A stretch of DNA of 64,000 nucleotides from Bdellovibrionales bacterium (lineage in GTDB: Bacteria > Bdellovibrionota > Bdellovibrionia > Bdellovibrionales > Bdellovibrionaceae). This document shows, piece by piece, positions 36,368-45,748 of the stretch (positions are counted from its first letter, which is position 1; each line of letters opens with the position of its first letter). The notes under the pieces are model-generated. The model was not told where the DNA came from. It was given only the letters and a program-made list of their open reading frames with translations, and ran no database searches. A program made the translations under genes and the position numbers. The stretch spans positions 186,001 to 250,000 of the forward strand of contig JADJOV010000001.1 in assembly GCA_016713585.1 (NCBI GenBank), given 5' to 3'.

Positions 36368-37432
36368 ATGTTTCGATTTGAAAGTTTTGGATTTTTGTAC
36401 TGGATATGGATAGTTTTTGTTTTTTTGATTTTGATTTGGGTTCTTGATGCCAGAGCTCGGGGTAGAATTGCAAAAACGCTTGGGGCCCGTCTTGGACCCT
36501 TCTTGACCTCCTCACTCTCGCTTTCAAAGCGTCGATTCAAATGGTTTCTTCAAGCCTTTGTCTTGTTGGGAATTATTTTCGCTTTGGCCCGACCTCAGAT
36601 GGGATTGAGCAAGCAAGAGGTCAAAGCCCAGGGCTTTGAATTGATCATCGCGATTGATGTCTCTGAAAGCATGAAGTCTGAAGACGTTAAGCCAAGTCGT
36701 TTAGAGCAGGCCAAAAAGGAAGTCGAAAGGCTCATGGATTTGATGCCAGCCAATAAGGTTGGTTTAATCGCATTTGCGGGAAATGCTTCGCTGATTTCGC
36801 CACTCACAAATGATCCCAATGCCATTAAGATGTATGTTGACTCACTAACCTCGGATTCGGTCAGTGAACAAGGGACTTGTTTCGAGTGCGCACTGAGACT
36901 GGCAAAGGAGGCCTTTGAAAGAGGGGGCGTCACTCAGGATGAGTTCAGTAAAAGTTCGCGGGTGATCTTGATATCTTCCGATGGTGAAGATCATGAACCT
37001 GGAGCCCTCGAGGCTGCCGCCGGACTTGTTAAACAGGGTGTCCGAATTTTCACGATGGCCTATGGAACAGAGAAAGGTGGAGCGATTCCAACCCGAGATC
37101 ATTTAGGCTACCTTAAAGGGTATAAAAAGGATCAGTCTGGGCAAACGATATTAACCACTGTGCAGGGGGACGAACTTCGCAAGATCGCGGAGGCCGGTCA
37201 CGGCGCTTTCTTTTTTACGAGTTTTGGAGGGGATCATCTTAAAAACTTAGTCGAAGAGTTTGAAAAGCTCGAGAAGAGTCAGTTTGAGTCAACGGTTACC
37301 ACCAATTATGATGAAAAATTTCAAGGATTTTTGTTGTTTGCAATTCTCTTTGGAATTTTGGAAATTATTTTGGGTGAGCGACGATCACGGTTTCGATTTT
37401 GGAAGGGACGCTATGAAACTCCCAAGGGTTAG
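36368..37432 (+). CDS. batB: BatB: VWA-domain membrane protein
   Basis: 354 residues, immediately after batA. N-terminal helices, FALARPQMGLSKQEVKAQG, a VWA domain with DVSESM, EQGTCFECAL and SSDGEDHEPG as the metal site, and a C-terminal helix (FLLFAILFGILEIILG). It overlaps the start of the TPR lipoprotein gene by 20 bases. Pairing of two VWA proteins with MoxR is the standard Bat arrangement. Confidence 0.9.
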   Translation: MFRFESFGFLYWIWIVFVFLILIWVLDARARGRIAKTLGARLGPFLTSSLSLSKRRFKWFLQAFVLLGIIFALARPQMGLSKQEVKAQGFELIIAIDVSESMKSEDVKPSRLEQAKKEVERLMDLMPANKVGLIAFAGNASLISPLTNDPNAIKMYVDSLTSDSVSEQGTCFECALRLAKEAFERGGVTQDEFSKSSRVILISSDGEDHEPGALEAAAGLVKQGVRIFTMAYGTEKGGAIPTRDHLGYLKGYKKDQSGQTILTTVQGDELRKIAEAGHGAFFFTSFGGDHLKNLVEEFEKLEKSQFESTVTTNYDEKFQGFLLFAILFGILEIILGERRSRFRFWKGRYETPKG

Positions 37433-38195
37433 ATTGTTTGCATTGATCAGCGCCAGTCTTCTGTTTGCCTGTGAAAGGTTTCCGGACCCTCGTTTATTTG
37501 TGGAAAATAAGCTTGGCCAGAAATTTATGGAAGCGCAAAATTTTATCGAATCAAGAGATCACTTTATTGCGGCCCTAGAGTATGACCCATTTCGACCTGA
37601 ACTTCACTCAAATCTTGGAATGGGGTTTTTGCTATCCCAGGATCCCGACAAAGCCCTTCAGTCGTTCAAGAAGTCAGAGGAGCTTTCGCTCGGATCCAAA
37701 CAAGAGGCCCCGTTGAAATTTGTAAATCGTTTCAATCAGGGAGTCGTTCAGAGTATGCAGAGCAAAATTGATGAAGCTCTGGCCGCGTATCAAGGGGCTC
37801 TTGAAGTTAATCCTGATTCAGTAGAGACCAAAACAAATATTGAGCTCTTAATTCAAAGTCAGCAACAACAGCAGGGCGAAGGTGATTCGAAAGATTCAGA
37901 GTCAAACCAAGGCAATGATTCTAAGGAAAAATCTGACAAATCCAAAGACGGTCAGGATCAAAAGCAAAAAGATCCAAATGACGACAGTCAGAAAGATGAC
38001 AAACAAAAAGATAAAAAAGATAAAAATCGCGAGTACAAACCTAATCAAAAATATCAACCTCGCGAATTTAAAGGGGAGATGAATCAATCTGATGTGAATA
38101 AAATTCTCGGAGAAATTAAATCTCAAGAACAGAAAATCAGAGCTAATTACAACAAATCTGAAGCGAAGGATAAGCCCCGTGACAAAGACTGGTAA
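37413..38195 (+). CDS. batC: BatC: TPR lipoprotein with charged tail
   Basis: 260 residues from ATG 37413. A lipoprotein-type signal (RLFALISASLLFACERF) is followed by TPR units (SRDHFIAALEYDPFRPELHS and IDEALAAYQGALEVNPDSVE), then a long low-complexity, Gln/Asp/Lys-rich segment (about 155-215). BatC homologues interact with BatA/B through their TPRs. It overlaps both neighbours, indicating tight translational coupling. Confidence 0.85.
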   Translation: MKLPRVRLFALISASLLFACERFPDPRLFVENKLGQKFMEAQNFIESRDHFIAALEYDPFRPELHSNLGMGFLLSQDPDKALQSFKKSEELSLGSKQEAPLKFVNRFNQGVVQSMQSKIDEALAAYQGALEVNPDSVETKTNIELLIQSQQQQQGEGDSKDSESNQGNDSKEKSDKSKDGQDQKQKDPNDDSQKDDKQKDKKDKNREYKPNQKYQPREFKGEMNQSDVNKILGEIKSQEQKIRANYNKSEAKDKPRDKDW

Positions 38196-40476
38196 ATTAA
38201 GTCAATTCATTTTGTTGGGTTCAATTGTTGGATCTTTTGTGGGTGCTTTTTTGGGGACGGTGGATTTTCCGGGACCAAGTGGCAAGATTGAGTTTATAGC
38301 GGGGGCAAGGGCCGCAGATCAACCACGAATTGACGTTCGTGCGATCGTTGATCGAGACAATGTGGCCGTTGGCGAAAGGTTTACGGTCAGTGTTTCTGTG
38401 AAATCGAATGAGAGTGTTGATTTCGGAGATCCTCGCTTGCCCGATATTGACGGATTTGTACTTGAGAACCAACATAGTTCAAACTCAGTGCGGACCATGT
38501 TTGTTAACGGGAAGATGACTCATGAGGTGACCAAAGGATTTAATTATGTTTTTGTTGCGCAAAAAACGGGCACTCTGAGTATAGGCTCTTTTGAAGTTGT
38601 GATCGAAGGAAACGTCTACCGAACGGAGCCTATTCTGATGAAGGTCTCTGCCGAGGGTGGATCAGGTCGACCTCGTGGTAGTCCCCAGAATCCTCGGCGA
38701 CCTCAATTTCCGGACGAAGAAGAGGATGACCTGTTAGACCCTCTTCAGCGAATGGACGAAGAAATCTTCAACCAACTTCTGCGCCAGCGAGGCTTCCCCG
38801 TGCCGGGCGGGCCCAGTCGGCAGTTTCCAGGGCAACCCAGTCGACCCGGTGGGAACCCGGGTGCAGAGCCACAATTGCGAACGCTACCAACAAATCCGAA
38901 CGAAGCTTTTTTCATTCAGGTTGAGGTAGATAAAACTGAAGTCTACGAAAGTGAACAAATCACAGTGAGTTGGTATTTGTACACTCGTGGACAAATGGAA
39001 AGCCTTGATCGGGTGAAGTTTCCCGATCTTAAAGGGTTTTGGAAGGAAATTATTGAAGAAATTCCTCAGCTTCAGTTCTTTGAAGAAATCGTCAATGGAG
39101 TTGTCTATCGAAAGGCCTTATTGGCTTCTCATGCTCTATTTCCAATCAAGGCAGGGACTGCGATTATAGATGAGTACAAAATTAAATCCAAAGTCAGATT
39201 GCCAACCCAAGGCTTTGGCTTTGGTTTTGGCTTAGGTAAATCTTATGAGTACACAAAGACTTCTAAGAAAACAGAAATCAAGGTGAAACCATTACCTCTC
39301 GAGGGGCGTCCGAGTCACTTCACCGGAGCTGTTGGAAGATTTGAAGTTCACGCAAAGACAGAGGCAGCTAGTTTCGTCGTCAATCAGCCATTCTCCCTGA
39401 AGATTCGGTTTGAAGGGGCTGGGAACGCCAAGCTGATCGAGCTCCCGGCGATTGCGTGGCCTCCTGGAGTTGAAGTTTATGACACAAAGTCTGAGGCTAA
39501 ATTTTTTAAGAATGGAACGAGCTTTAAGGAGTTTGAAATACTCTTGATTCCAAGACAAGTTGGGGCGCTAGAAGTCCCAAAGATTGATTTTAGCATGTTC
39601 GATCCTGAGGCGAAAAAATACGTCACGAAATCAACTGAATCTATTAAACTACAAGTTGGAGAAAATCCAAACGATCCAAAGGCGACATCAAAAAAAATGT
39701 CGCAGCAAGAATCGAAGCCGCTGGTCAAGGCAGAGCTTCCGGATATAATTATGACTGCGGATTTTTCTGAAGGGGGGGTTCAGTTTGCAGCAACTCCCTT
39801 TCTTTGGATTGGAGTATTCGGGACAGTTTTTGGAATCCTACTCATGAAGGCGCAAAGGGAATTTGGTTGGGGACGAAAGAAAAAGTCCCTGAAGGAGCAA
39901 TTGGAGCCCAGATTCAAGAAGATAGACAAGGCGCTTGATAAAAAACTTTTTAGAGAGGTGGGCGCAGAGACGATCAATGCATATTATTTTGTCCTGGGCG
40001 ATTTGGCTGGAGAGGGCGGGGGAAGTCAAGAAATCCAAAAATTGCTTAATTTGGTTCCCTCAAGTTTGAGACGTAATTATTCGAAGCAAATTCTAGAAAG
40101 TTTTGAAAAGTTCCAAACATTGACTTTTGCTCCAGAGGAAACTTTGAAGGATTTGAAGTCGCCAGAAAATCTTCAAAAGAGTGTTCGAGAGGCCAAGGGT
40201 TTAATTTTTGAAACTCGTGAACGAGGCGTCAGCCCAAACGGCAGAATCAAACTAACGGAAAGAGGAATCTTTGAGCGAAAACTTTTTTCTAAAATCTTTT
40301 TTAGCGTTGACGCGACTATCACTGTCTCTCCTGGCGACTTTAGTCCTATTAATTGGCTCTCCTGCACGATCCCAAATTTTAGAGGTCGTCCTTCAGGATG
40401 GCCAACCAGTCAAGGGGCAAATCAAGGAATGGATCACAGATGTTTTGCACCCTGGAAAGGCAGTGAATCTTTATGA
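38179..40476 (+). CDS. batD: BatD: large membrane-anchored oxygen-tolerance protein
   Basis: About 700 genuine residues. Signal sequence, then DRDNVAVGERFTVSVSVKSN, the canonical BatD start, further immunoglobulin-like domains, a Pro/Gly/Arg-rich insert (about 160-235) and a membrane helix (FLWIGVFGTVFGILLMKAQR) before a cytosolic helical end. As read, the frame runs 206 bases into slt, which is unlikely. In another frame a stop at 40272-40274 would overlap the slt TTG as TTGA, so a one-base error near 40215 may hide the true end. Confidence 0.88.
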   Translation: MTKTGKLSQFILLGSIVGSFVGAFLGTVDFPGPSGKIEFIAGARAADQPRIDVRAIVDRDNVAVGERFTVSVSVKSNESVDFGDPRLPDIDGFVLENQHSSNSVRTMFVNGKMTHEVTKGFNYVFVAQKTGTLSIGSFEVVIEGNVYRTEPILMKVSAEGGSGRPRGSPQNPRRPQFPDEEEDDLLDPLQRMDEEIFNQLLRQRGFPVPGGPSRQFPGQPSRPGGNPGAEPQLRTLPTNPNEAFFIQVEVDKTEVYESEQITVSWYLYTRGQMESLDRVKFPDLKGFWKEIIEEIPQLQFFEEIVNGVVYRKALLASHALFPIKAGTAIIDEYKIKSKVRLPTQGFGFGFGLGKSYEYTKTSKKTEIKVKPLPLEGRPSHFTGAVGRFEVHAKTEAASFVVNQPFSLKIRFEGAGNAKLIELPAIAWPPGVEVYDTKSEAKFFKNGTSFKEFEILLIPRQVGALEVPKIDFSMFDPEAKKYVTKSTESIKLQVGENPNDPKATSKKMSQQESKPLVKAELPDIIMTADFSEGGVQFAATPFLWIGVFGTVFGILLMKAQREFGWGRKKKSLKEQLEPRFKKIDKALDKKLFREVGAETINAYYFVLGDLAGEGGGSQEIQKLLNLVPSSLRRNYSKQILESFEKFQTLTFAPEETLKDLKSPENLQKSVREAKGLIFETRERGVSPNGRIKLTERGIFERKLFSKIFFSVDATITVSPGDFSPINWLSCTIPNFRGRPSGWPTSQGANQGMDHRCFAPWKGSESL

Positions 40477-42391
40477 AGTGAACCCCTCCCAGGTCAGAGC
40501 TTTGCCTTTGGTGTCTCGAATGAAGTATTTTGAAAATCAGAAGCGATGGAAAGAGTGTGCTGATGTTGCCACAAGAGCTTTTGGACAAAATAAAGACATT
40601 CAGGGCTGGGTTATGGTGAGTTGGCTTTCCTGTTCGCTCAAGAGGGCTGAAGTGCAGGAAAAACCAGAAGAAGTGCTCTTCAGACCAATATCGACTCTTC
40701 AAAAAAGCATAACGCTTTTGGATCGGGGGCCCTGGCGGCAGCATTTGGGAACGTTATGGTTGCGGGGTTTGGCGGCCTTGATCGATCAGAACTCATCGCT
40801 TGTGGATTCTGCCTTGGCTTGGGCTTTTCTGCGGCCAGAACTCCTGTCACCGGAGCTTAAGAACAAATATTTTGAAAGACTTCAGAAAACAAAACATCAG
40901 ACTTCGTTTGGGAGCAAAAGAACCTATGCGCCGGCCTCAAGTGATCCCGAGCTCGAGATGAATCAAAGTCTTCCTGGGAAGTTTCAGAAACTTTGGCGGG
41001 ATCGTTTGGTTGATACGTATAATGGTTTATGGGATGTGAAGAGTCCAGAAATAGGTGTGTTTTTTGGACAGATCTTAAAACTCGATGCCGTGAAGCTTGC
41101 TGATATTGCTCAGAATTTACATCGCCGGGCAAACTACTCAGACGCTCTGACTCTCTGTGAAGAAGCTCTCCGACAGGGAAGTTCGACAACAAGTTTACTA
41201 TGGATGGCAGGGCGTAGTAGTTTGTTTGTCGGCCAGTATGAAAAAGCAAAAACTTATTTTCAAACTCTGATCGAGAGACATTCTGGGACGGAAGAATATT
41301 TTGAGGGTCTTTTTCGTTTGGGATTACTTCATTTTCGTCTGGGAAATCCTCTTCAGGCAGTGACTTATTTTGAGCGCTTGTTAGCAACCGGTCGAGATAA
41401 GACCGAACTAAATACCAGGTACTGGTATGTCAGATCCTTGTATGCAGCAAATTCTGAGCGAGCGAATGTTGAACGGGATTCACTGATTGAAGACTATCCG
41501 TTCTCTTATTACGGCCTCAAGTTGATCGCTGAAAAAAATGAAAATAAGATTTCCTTTGACGTGAAAGACTTACCTGAACTTCCTAAGCAGGTGACTCTCG
41601 TTGGGGATGCAGTTCACACGTGGAAGCGAGCTCAGAAGCTTCTAAAGGCGGGCCTGTGGATTGAGGCCGGGCAAGAGATAAGTGAACTTCCGTGGTCGCG
41701 AAATCCAATTTTGCAACTTGCTTGGGCCCGCTGGTTGGCGAAGAATAAGCAATGGCCGCCCGCTATTCGCCTTGTCAATCAGGCTTTCGAAAACAGTCCT
41801 GGTCTTAAGAATTGGGATATGATGAAATTTTTCTTTCCCCAGGATTATATTGGACTTATCAAAGTCGAGTCTGAGCGAAGAATGCTTCATCCCCGGTTGA
41901 TTCAAAGCCTTATTCGACAAGAAAGTGCTTTCGGGATTCGGGCTGTGTCGACGTCCAATGCTATGGGATTGATGCAAATGATTCCTCCGACAGCCAACGA
42001 TATTGCAAAGCAAATGAAGCTGACGTTGCAGATGCCTGAAGATATGTATTCGCCGGTTATCAATATTCCTATGGGTATTTTTTACGTAGCGCAAATGCTC
42101 GAAGAATTTAAAGGTCATGTTCCATTAGCCTTGGCATCCTATAACGCAGGACCAACACGAATTAAGTTGTGGTTGGCTAGTCGAGCTGACACAAAAGAAT
42201 TAACAAGTGTGATCTCCACGGAGCCTCGCGATGAAATTTGGTTTGATGAGCTTCCCTGGAATGAGACAAGCTTTTACGTGAAAGCTATTTTGCGTAATGT
42301 TTTACTCTACCAAATGAGAGAAGAGAACTCGTTGACGCTTAAACCGGCCTTTTGGGCAGATCTAACAACAAAAAATGCAAAAACACTGTGA
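40271..42391 (+). CDS. soluble lytic murein transglycosylase Slt-like, with TPR-like superhelix
   Basis: 706 residues from TTG 40271, with GAGG five bases upstream. Signal peptide (LSLLATLVLLIGSPARS), a long alpha-helical superhelix with TPR-like units (YEKAKTYFQTLIERHSGTEE, RLGNPLQAVTYFERLL) and a C-terminal lysozyme-like domain. The latter has catalytic glutamate in RQESAFGIRAVSTSNAMGLM, then YVAQMLEEF and ALASYNAGPTRIKLWL. It cleaves glycan strands in the periplasm to give 1,6-anhydro-MurNAc ends. Its place right after batD suggests a shared operon. Confidence 0.92.
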   Translation: MSENFFLKSFLALTRLSLSLLATLVLLIGSPARSQILEVVLQDGQPVKGQIKEWITDVLHPGKAVNLYEVNPSQVRALPLVSRMKYFENQKRWKECADVATRAFGQNKDIQGWVMVSWLSCSLKRAEVQEKPEEVLFRPISTLQKSITLLDRGPWRQHLGTLWLRGLAALIDQNSSLVDSALAWAFLRPELLSPELKNKYFERLQKTKHQTSFGSKRTYAPASSDPELEMNQSLPGKFQKLWRDRLVDTYNGLWDVKSPEIGVFFGQILKLDAVKLADIAQNLHRRANYSDALTLCEEALRQGSSTTSLLWMAGRSSLFVGQYEKAKTYFQTLIERHSGTEEYFEGLFRLGLLHFRLGNPLQAVTYFERLLATGRDKTELNTRYWYVRSLYAANSERANVERDSLIEDYPFSYYGLKLIAEKNENKISFDVKDLPELPKQVTLVGDAVHTWKRAQKLLKAGLWIEAGQEISELPWSRNPILQLAWARWLAKNKQWPPAIRLVNQAFENSPGLKNWDMMKFFFPQDYIGLIKVESERRMLHPRLIQSLIRQESAFGIRAVSTSNAMGLMQMIPPTANDIAKQMKLTLQMPEDMYSPVINIPMGIFYVAQMLEEFKGHVPLALASYNAGPTRIKLWLASRADTKELTSVISTEPRDEIWFDELPWNETSFYVKAILRNVLLYQMREENSLTLKPAFWADLTTKNAKTL

Positions 42392-42445
42392 ACCTTAGTT
42401 GAATTAGGGCCGCCAGTTTTGTAATCTATGGGAGCTGGAGGCTCA

Positions 42446-44210
42446 ATGCAAAAATTTTTCGTTACCACCCCTAGTCTGTGCGCTCGTCATTTCTTGGTTA
42501 GGTGGTTGTGCCACATCTGTCAAACAGGCAGGTACTCCATCAGAAAGTCAAAAAGACGGTATCGCTAACGGTTCGGGGGCTCAAGGGTCCGCGAATGGAA
42601 TTTCAGACGATTCGAATAAAGCCGATCGCCTATCTTCTTTCCGGTTGGCAGATTCTCAAGAACCAGAAGTGAAAGATGAAGAACTTGAAACAATTCCCAC
42701 TGAAGTGAATCCTTTAGTCGAGAAATGGATTACCTATTTTCAGGGTAGAGGTCATGATCACATGGAGAGATATCTCTCTAGATCAACCCGTTATGAGAAA
42801 TTAATGAAAAAAGTTCTTCGCGATAATGGTGTTCCCGAAGATTTATTCTATATTGCTCTCATTGAGTCTGGATTTACCGCTCGAGCCACCAGTCATGCTT
42901 CAGCTGTGGGGTATTGGCAATTTATTCGCGGGACTGGAAAACGGTACGGACTTGAAATTAGCAAGTTTGTTGATGAAAGACGGGATCCTGTCATGGCGAC
43001 TCAGGCGGCCGCGGAGTACTTTAAGGGGCTCTACAGCGTCTTTGGATCATGGTATTTATCTATGGCCAGCTACAATGTGGGTGAGAATCGGGTTAAAAAA
43101 GAAGTCATGAAGAATACGACTCGTGATTTCTGGGAGCTCGCAAAGAAGTCGCGTCTTCCCAAAGAAACAATTAACTATGTTCCGAAGTTTATCGCGGCCA
43201 AGCTAATTGCAAAGGATCCAGCTAAATATGGATTTGACGGAATTGATTATATGCCGCCTGTTGAGTTCGAGACCATCACCATTAAGTCTTCGGTGAATCT
43301 GCGGGTGATGGCAGAGAAATTAGGGACTAATTATGAAGACTTTAAGGCCATTAATCCAAAGTTTAAGGGTGAAATTGCGCCGTTACGTGGAACGTCCCTG
43401 AATTTAAGGGTGCCTCCAAATGTGAAAGATCTGGCTTTGGCTGCGGCTAATGAATCAATGGTTGATAAGGTGGAGTACGTTGCTGACAAAGGTGAAACTG
43501 AACAGTATCGAATTCGAAGTGGTGATAGTCTGCATACGATCGCGCGACGTTACCGCACGACTGTGGCTTATTTGCGAGATTTGAATGATATTCCAAAAGG
43601 AAAAAAGCTAAGAGTGGGAATGAAGTTGATGGTGCCTGACAGAACGCCCGTTCGTGTGACGGCGGTTCGAACTGCATCTTCCCCAACCAAGCCTGCGTCG
43701 GAGGCCCCGACCGCCGCGCCGACCCAGATTGCCGTTGCTGCAGTCAAGGCTATGGAGCAAGCAACTGCAACTTCTCAAGGTGCTTCACCTGTGAAAACAA
43801 TATCGGCTGAACTTTCTGAGGGTTCGTCAAAGTTTTACATCGTTCAGAATGGTGATTCGTTATTTAGTATTGCTCAAAAATATAATACGACTGTTGCGGA
43901 GCTAAAAAAGATCAACAAGATTCGTCGCGGACGGATGATAAAAATTGGCCTTAAATTAAGACTTCCAGGAGATTTAACTGGGGGTGATGACCGATCAGAT
44001 AATTCCAAGAGTACTCAAAGTCAGAACTCTGGACGTCGTCACATAAAAAACAAGGTTCATGTTGTTCGGAGAGGGGAAACTCTTCATAAGATTGCGGGTC
44101 ATTACGATGTTAGTCTGCGAGACCTGAAAGAGAAGAATAAGATGAAGAAAGTCTCGAAATTATTGGTCGGCGAGAGATTGTTAATTCCACGAGCTGTGGC
44201 TTCGGAGTAG
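42446..44210 (+). CDS. mltD: membrane-bound lytic transglycosylase MltD with LysM repeats (frameshifted near its start)
   Basis: The ATG at 42446 follows GGAGG and begins a lipoprotein signal; the lipobox LVISWLGGC lies in the next frame, so one base is off near 42470-42477. The catalytic domain has EDLFYIALIESGFTARATSH with the catalytic glutamate, then SMASYNVGENRVKK and INYVPKFIAAKLIAKDP. Three LysM peptidoglycan-binding repeats follow (YRIRSGDSLHTIARRYRTTV, YIVQNGDSLFSIAQKYNTTV, HVVRRGETLHKIAGHYDVSL), separated by Ala/Thr/Pro linkers. It is an outer-membrane lipoprotein trimming murein. Confidence 0.93.
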
Positions 44211-44214
44211 GGCC

Positions 44215-44260
44215 AAATAAAAGGTGCCTGCGCTCGATCGATCCTGATCAGGCGGCAGGC
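44215..44260 (-). terminator. terminator of the riboswitch transcript (reverse strand)
   Basis: On the reverse strand GCCTGC (44260-44255) pairs with GCAGGC (44231-44226) around an inner dyad GATCAGGATC, and the stem is followed by CTTTTATTT. It faces away from the c-di-GMP aptamer and also sits just after mltD. Confidence 0.55.
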
Positions 44261-44313
44261 GTAGGGGAATGAAACCAATCCATGATATATGTATGTCTGA
44301 TATTTCCTCTCAT
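44248..44313 (-). CDS. possible 21-codon peptide downstream of the c-di-GMP riboswitch
   Basis: ATG 44313 is preceded by GAGGTGAGCAT and opens a frame MRGNIRHTYIMDWFHSPTPA ending inside the terminator stem. It is the only frame with a ribosome site between aptamer and terminator. It could be the regulated product or chance. Confidence 0.3.
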   Translation of the reverse strand: MRGNIRHTYIMDWFHSPTPAA

Positions 44314-44339
44314 ATGCTCACCTCATTTCCGCGGGTGAC

Positions 44340-44420
44340 TCTAACCTTTGGCAGCTGGCTGGCAGTGAAGCCCCTATAGCTTTGCGAATTCCACTTTCGT
44401 GGAGTTTGCCTTGAGGCAAA
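44340..44420 (-). ncRNA. c-di-GMP-I (GEMM) riboswitch aptamer, apparently orphan
   Basis: The reverse strand contains the ordered GEMM-I elements. GGCAAAC (44410-44404) is followed by a hairpin with a GAAA tetraloop TCCACGAAAGTGGA (44403-44390) and the conserved CGCAAAGC (44386-44379). Then GGGGCTTC, and a second arm closing with AGCCAGCTGCC, correspond to the tetraloop receptor side and the G that contacts the ligand. Stems GGCT/AGCC and GGCA/TGCC can form. A hairpin TTTGCC-TCAA-GGCAAA just upstream could compete with the aptamer. No sizeable gene follows before the terminator at 44215-44260. Bdellovibrio bacteriovorus is known to make a very abundant stand-alone RNA of this class. Confidence 0.82.
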
Positions 44421-44609
44421 GAAAGGATAAATCCTTAGTCAAACCTCTAGAAAGCCTCCTTGTTAAGATTAAAAATTCGAGACCTCAACACAAGATCTCG
44501 GTTCAACCCACACTCACCAAAGCCTGCCTCTTCAAGAAGGGCCTACAGAAGGGCTTAGTTTAAGTATGTTCTGAACCGAACTCTTGCGAGTTCGAAATTT
44601 AGAGCTTCG

Positions 44610-44657
44610 TCACTTCGGTGGTTCATCGTGGTGATCGTGAATTCGGTACTTCAACAT
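44610..44657 (-). CDS. possible 15-codon leader peptide upstream of the riboswitch
   Basis: AAAAAGGAGGTC directly precedes ATG 44657 on the reverse strand, an unusually strong ribosome site, and the frame reads MLKYRIHDHHDEPPK. It is followed by a stable hairpin CGAACTC-GCAA-GAGTTCG (44577-44594). It may be a leader in the same transcript as the aptamer 190 bases downstream. Significance is uncertain. A 78-codon frame on the opposite strand here is probably chance. Confidence 0.3.
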   Translation of the reverse strand: MLKYRIHDHHDEPPK

Positions 44658-44902
44658 GACCTCCTTTTTTTGCCCAGGCTGTTTAATGCTGGGTGTCGAT
44701 GCTGTCTACAATAGTAGATTACCTCGACAGAGGTCTGAGTTTCAAGTGAATGATTCCATTTTCTCAAATAAATTCAATAAGTTGTATCACTTTGAGATAA
44801 ATCTCAAATTAATTGATCTACTTTTAGACGATAATGTGGTTATCCGGGGTTGCCATTCAAACACTGAGATTGAATGGCAACTCAAAATGTAGAGATTAAA
44901 GG

Positions 44903-45697
44903 CTACTCAATCGGGAGGCGAGCTCGCAATAAATCGGCAATCCTCAAAACTCAGTCGCCTCGGCTGAGGATTCGTAGCTATCGACGATTGGGACCCCGCT
45001 TCACAAGCAATTCCAATTGAGGGGTTAAAAGGGATCTCACCAATCTTCTCAATTTTTTCGGAATCCAAATAGCCTCCAAGCTCACCCTTTGGAAACATCT
45101 GAATTTTTTCGCCGTTTGTGGGGTTGACCATATAGGCCATATTCTCGATCAAGCCAAGAATCTTAACGTTTACACGTTTAAACATATCAATAGCTCTTTT
45201 GACATCAATCAGAGAAATATTTTGCGGAGTACTCACCACCACGGCCCCACTCACGGGAACCTTCTGCGCTAACGAAAGTTGTACATCACCCGTACCAGGG
45301 GCAAATCTACAACTAAGTAATCTAGCTCACCCCAGTCAACGTCCCTCAAAAACTGATCCATGACTTTGAAAAGCATTGGCCCCCGCCAGACGACCGCAGC
45401 GCCGTCTTCGACTAAGAAACCAAGACTCATGAGTTTAACATTATGGCGAACAACAGGCTGTAAGCGCTGATTGGCAGATATGGTTGGTTTCTCATTGAGG
45501 ACGCCCAACATTCGCGGAATCGATGGACCATAAATATCTGCATCAAGGAGCCCCACTTTATTCTTTTTTGCCAAGGCCATGGCCAAATTTGTTGCCACAG
45601 TTGATTTGCCAACACCGCCTTTTCCAGAGCTCACGGCAATAATATGTTTGATTCCAGGGATTGCGGTCTGTTTTTCGAAAGGGTTCATGGCGGCCAT
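44903..45697 (-). CDS. Mrp/ApbC-type iron-sulfur cluster carrier ATPase (frameshifted in this sequence)
   Basis: Starts at ATG 45697 after AGGAGTGTCCTA. Deviant Walker A SSGKGGVGKSTVATNLA and DADIYGPSIPRMLG identify the Mrp/NBP35 family of P-loop scaffold ATPases that deliver Fe-S clusters. One C is missing in the CCCC run near 45284-45287: with CCCCC the frame reads DLPPGTGDVQLSLAQ and joins the second half (VVVSTPQNISLIDVKRAIDM). The last 30 codons also look disturbed, since ATT GCC GAT TTA TTG would give IADLLRARLPIE to a stop at 44903. The N-terminal DUF59 domain of many Mrp proteins is absent. Confidence 0.88.
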
Positions 45698-45748
45698 TAG
45701 GACACTCCTCTTGCTCAAGTTAAGGAAACAAGAAATAATCAAATACTG

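Noticed and set aside
37902..38126. Reverse-strand hydrophobic frame opposite batC
   Set aside because: It is the complement of the lysine-rich low-complexity tail of batC, which always reads as phenylalanine/isoleucine-rich on the other strand.
44656..44892. 78-codon forward frame near the riboswitch locus
   Set aside because: No ribosome site, no recognisable sequence, and its start overlaps the strong reverse-strand ribosome site at 44657-44670.
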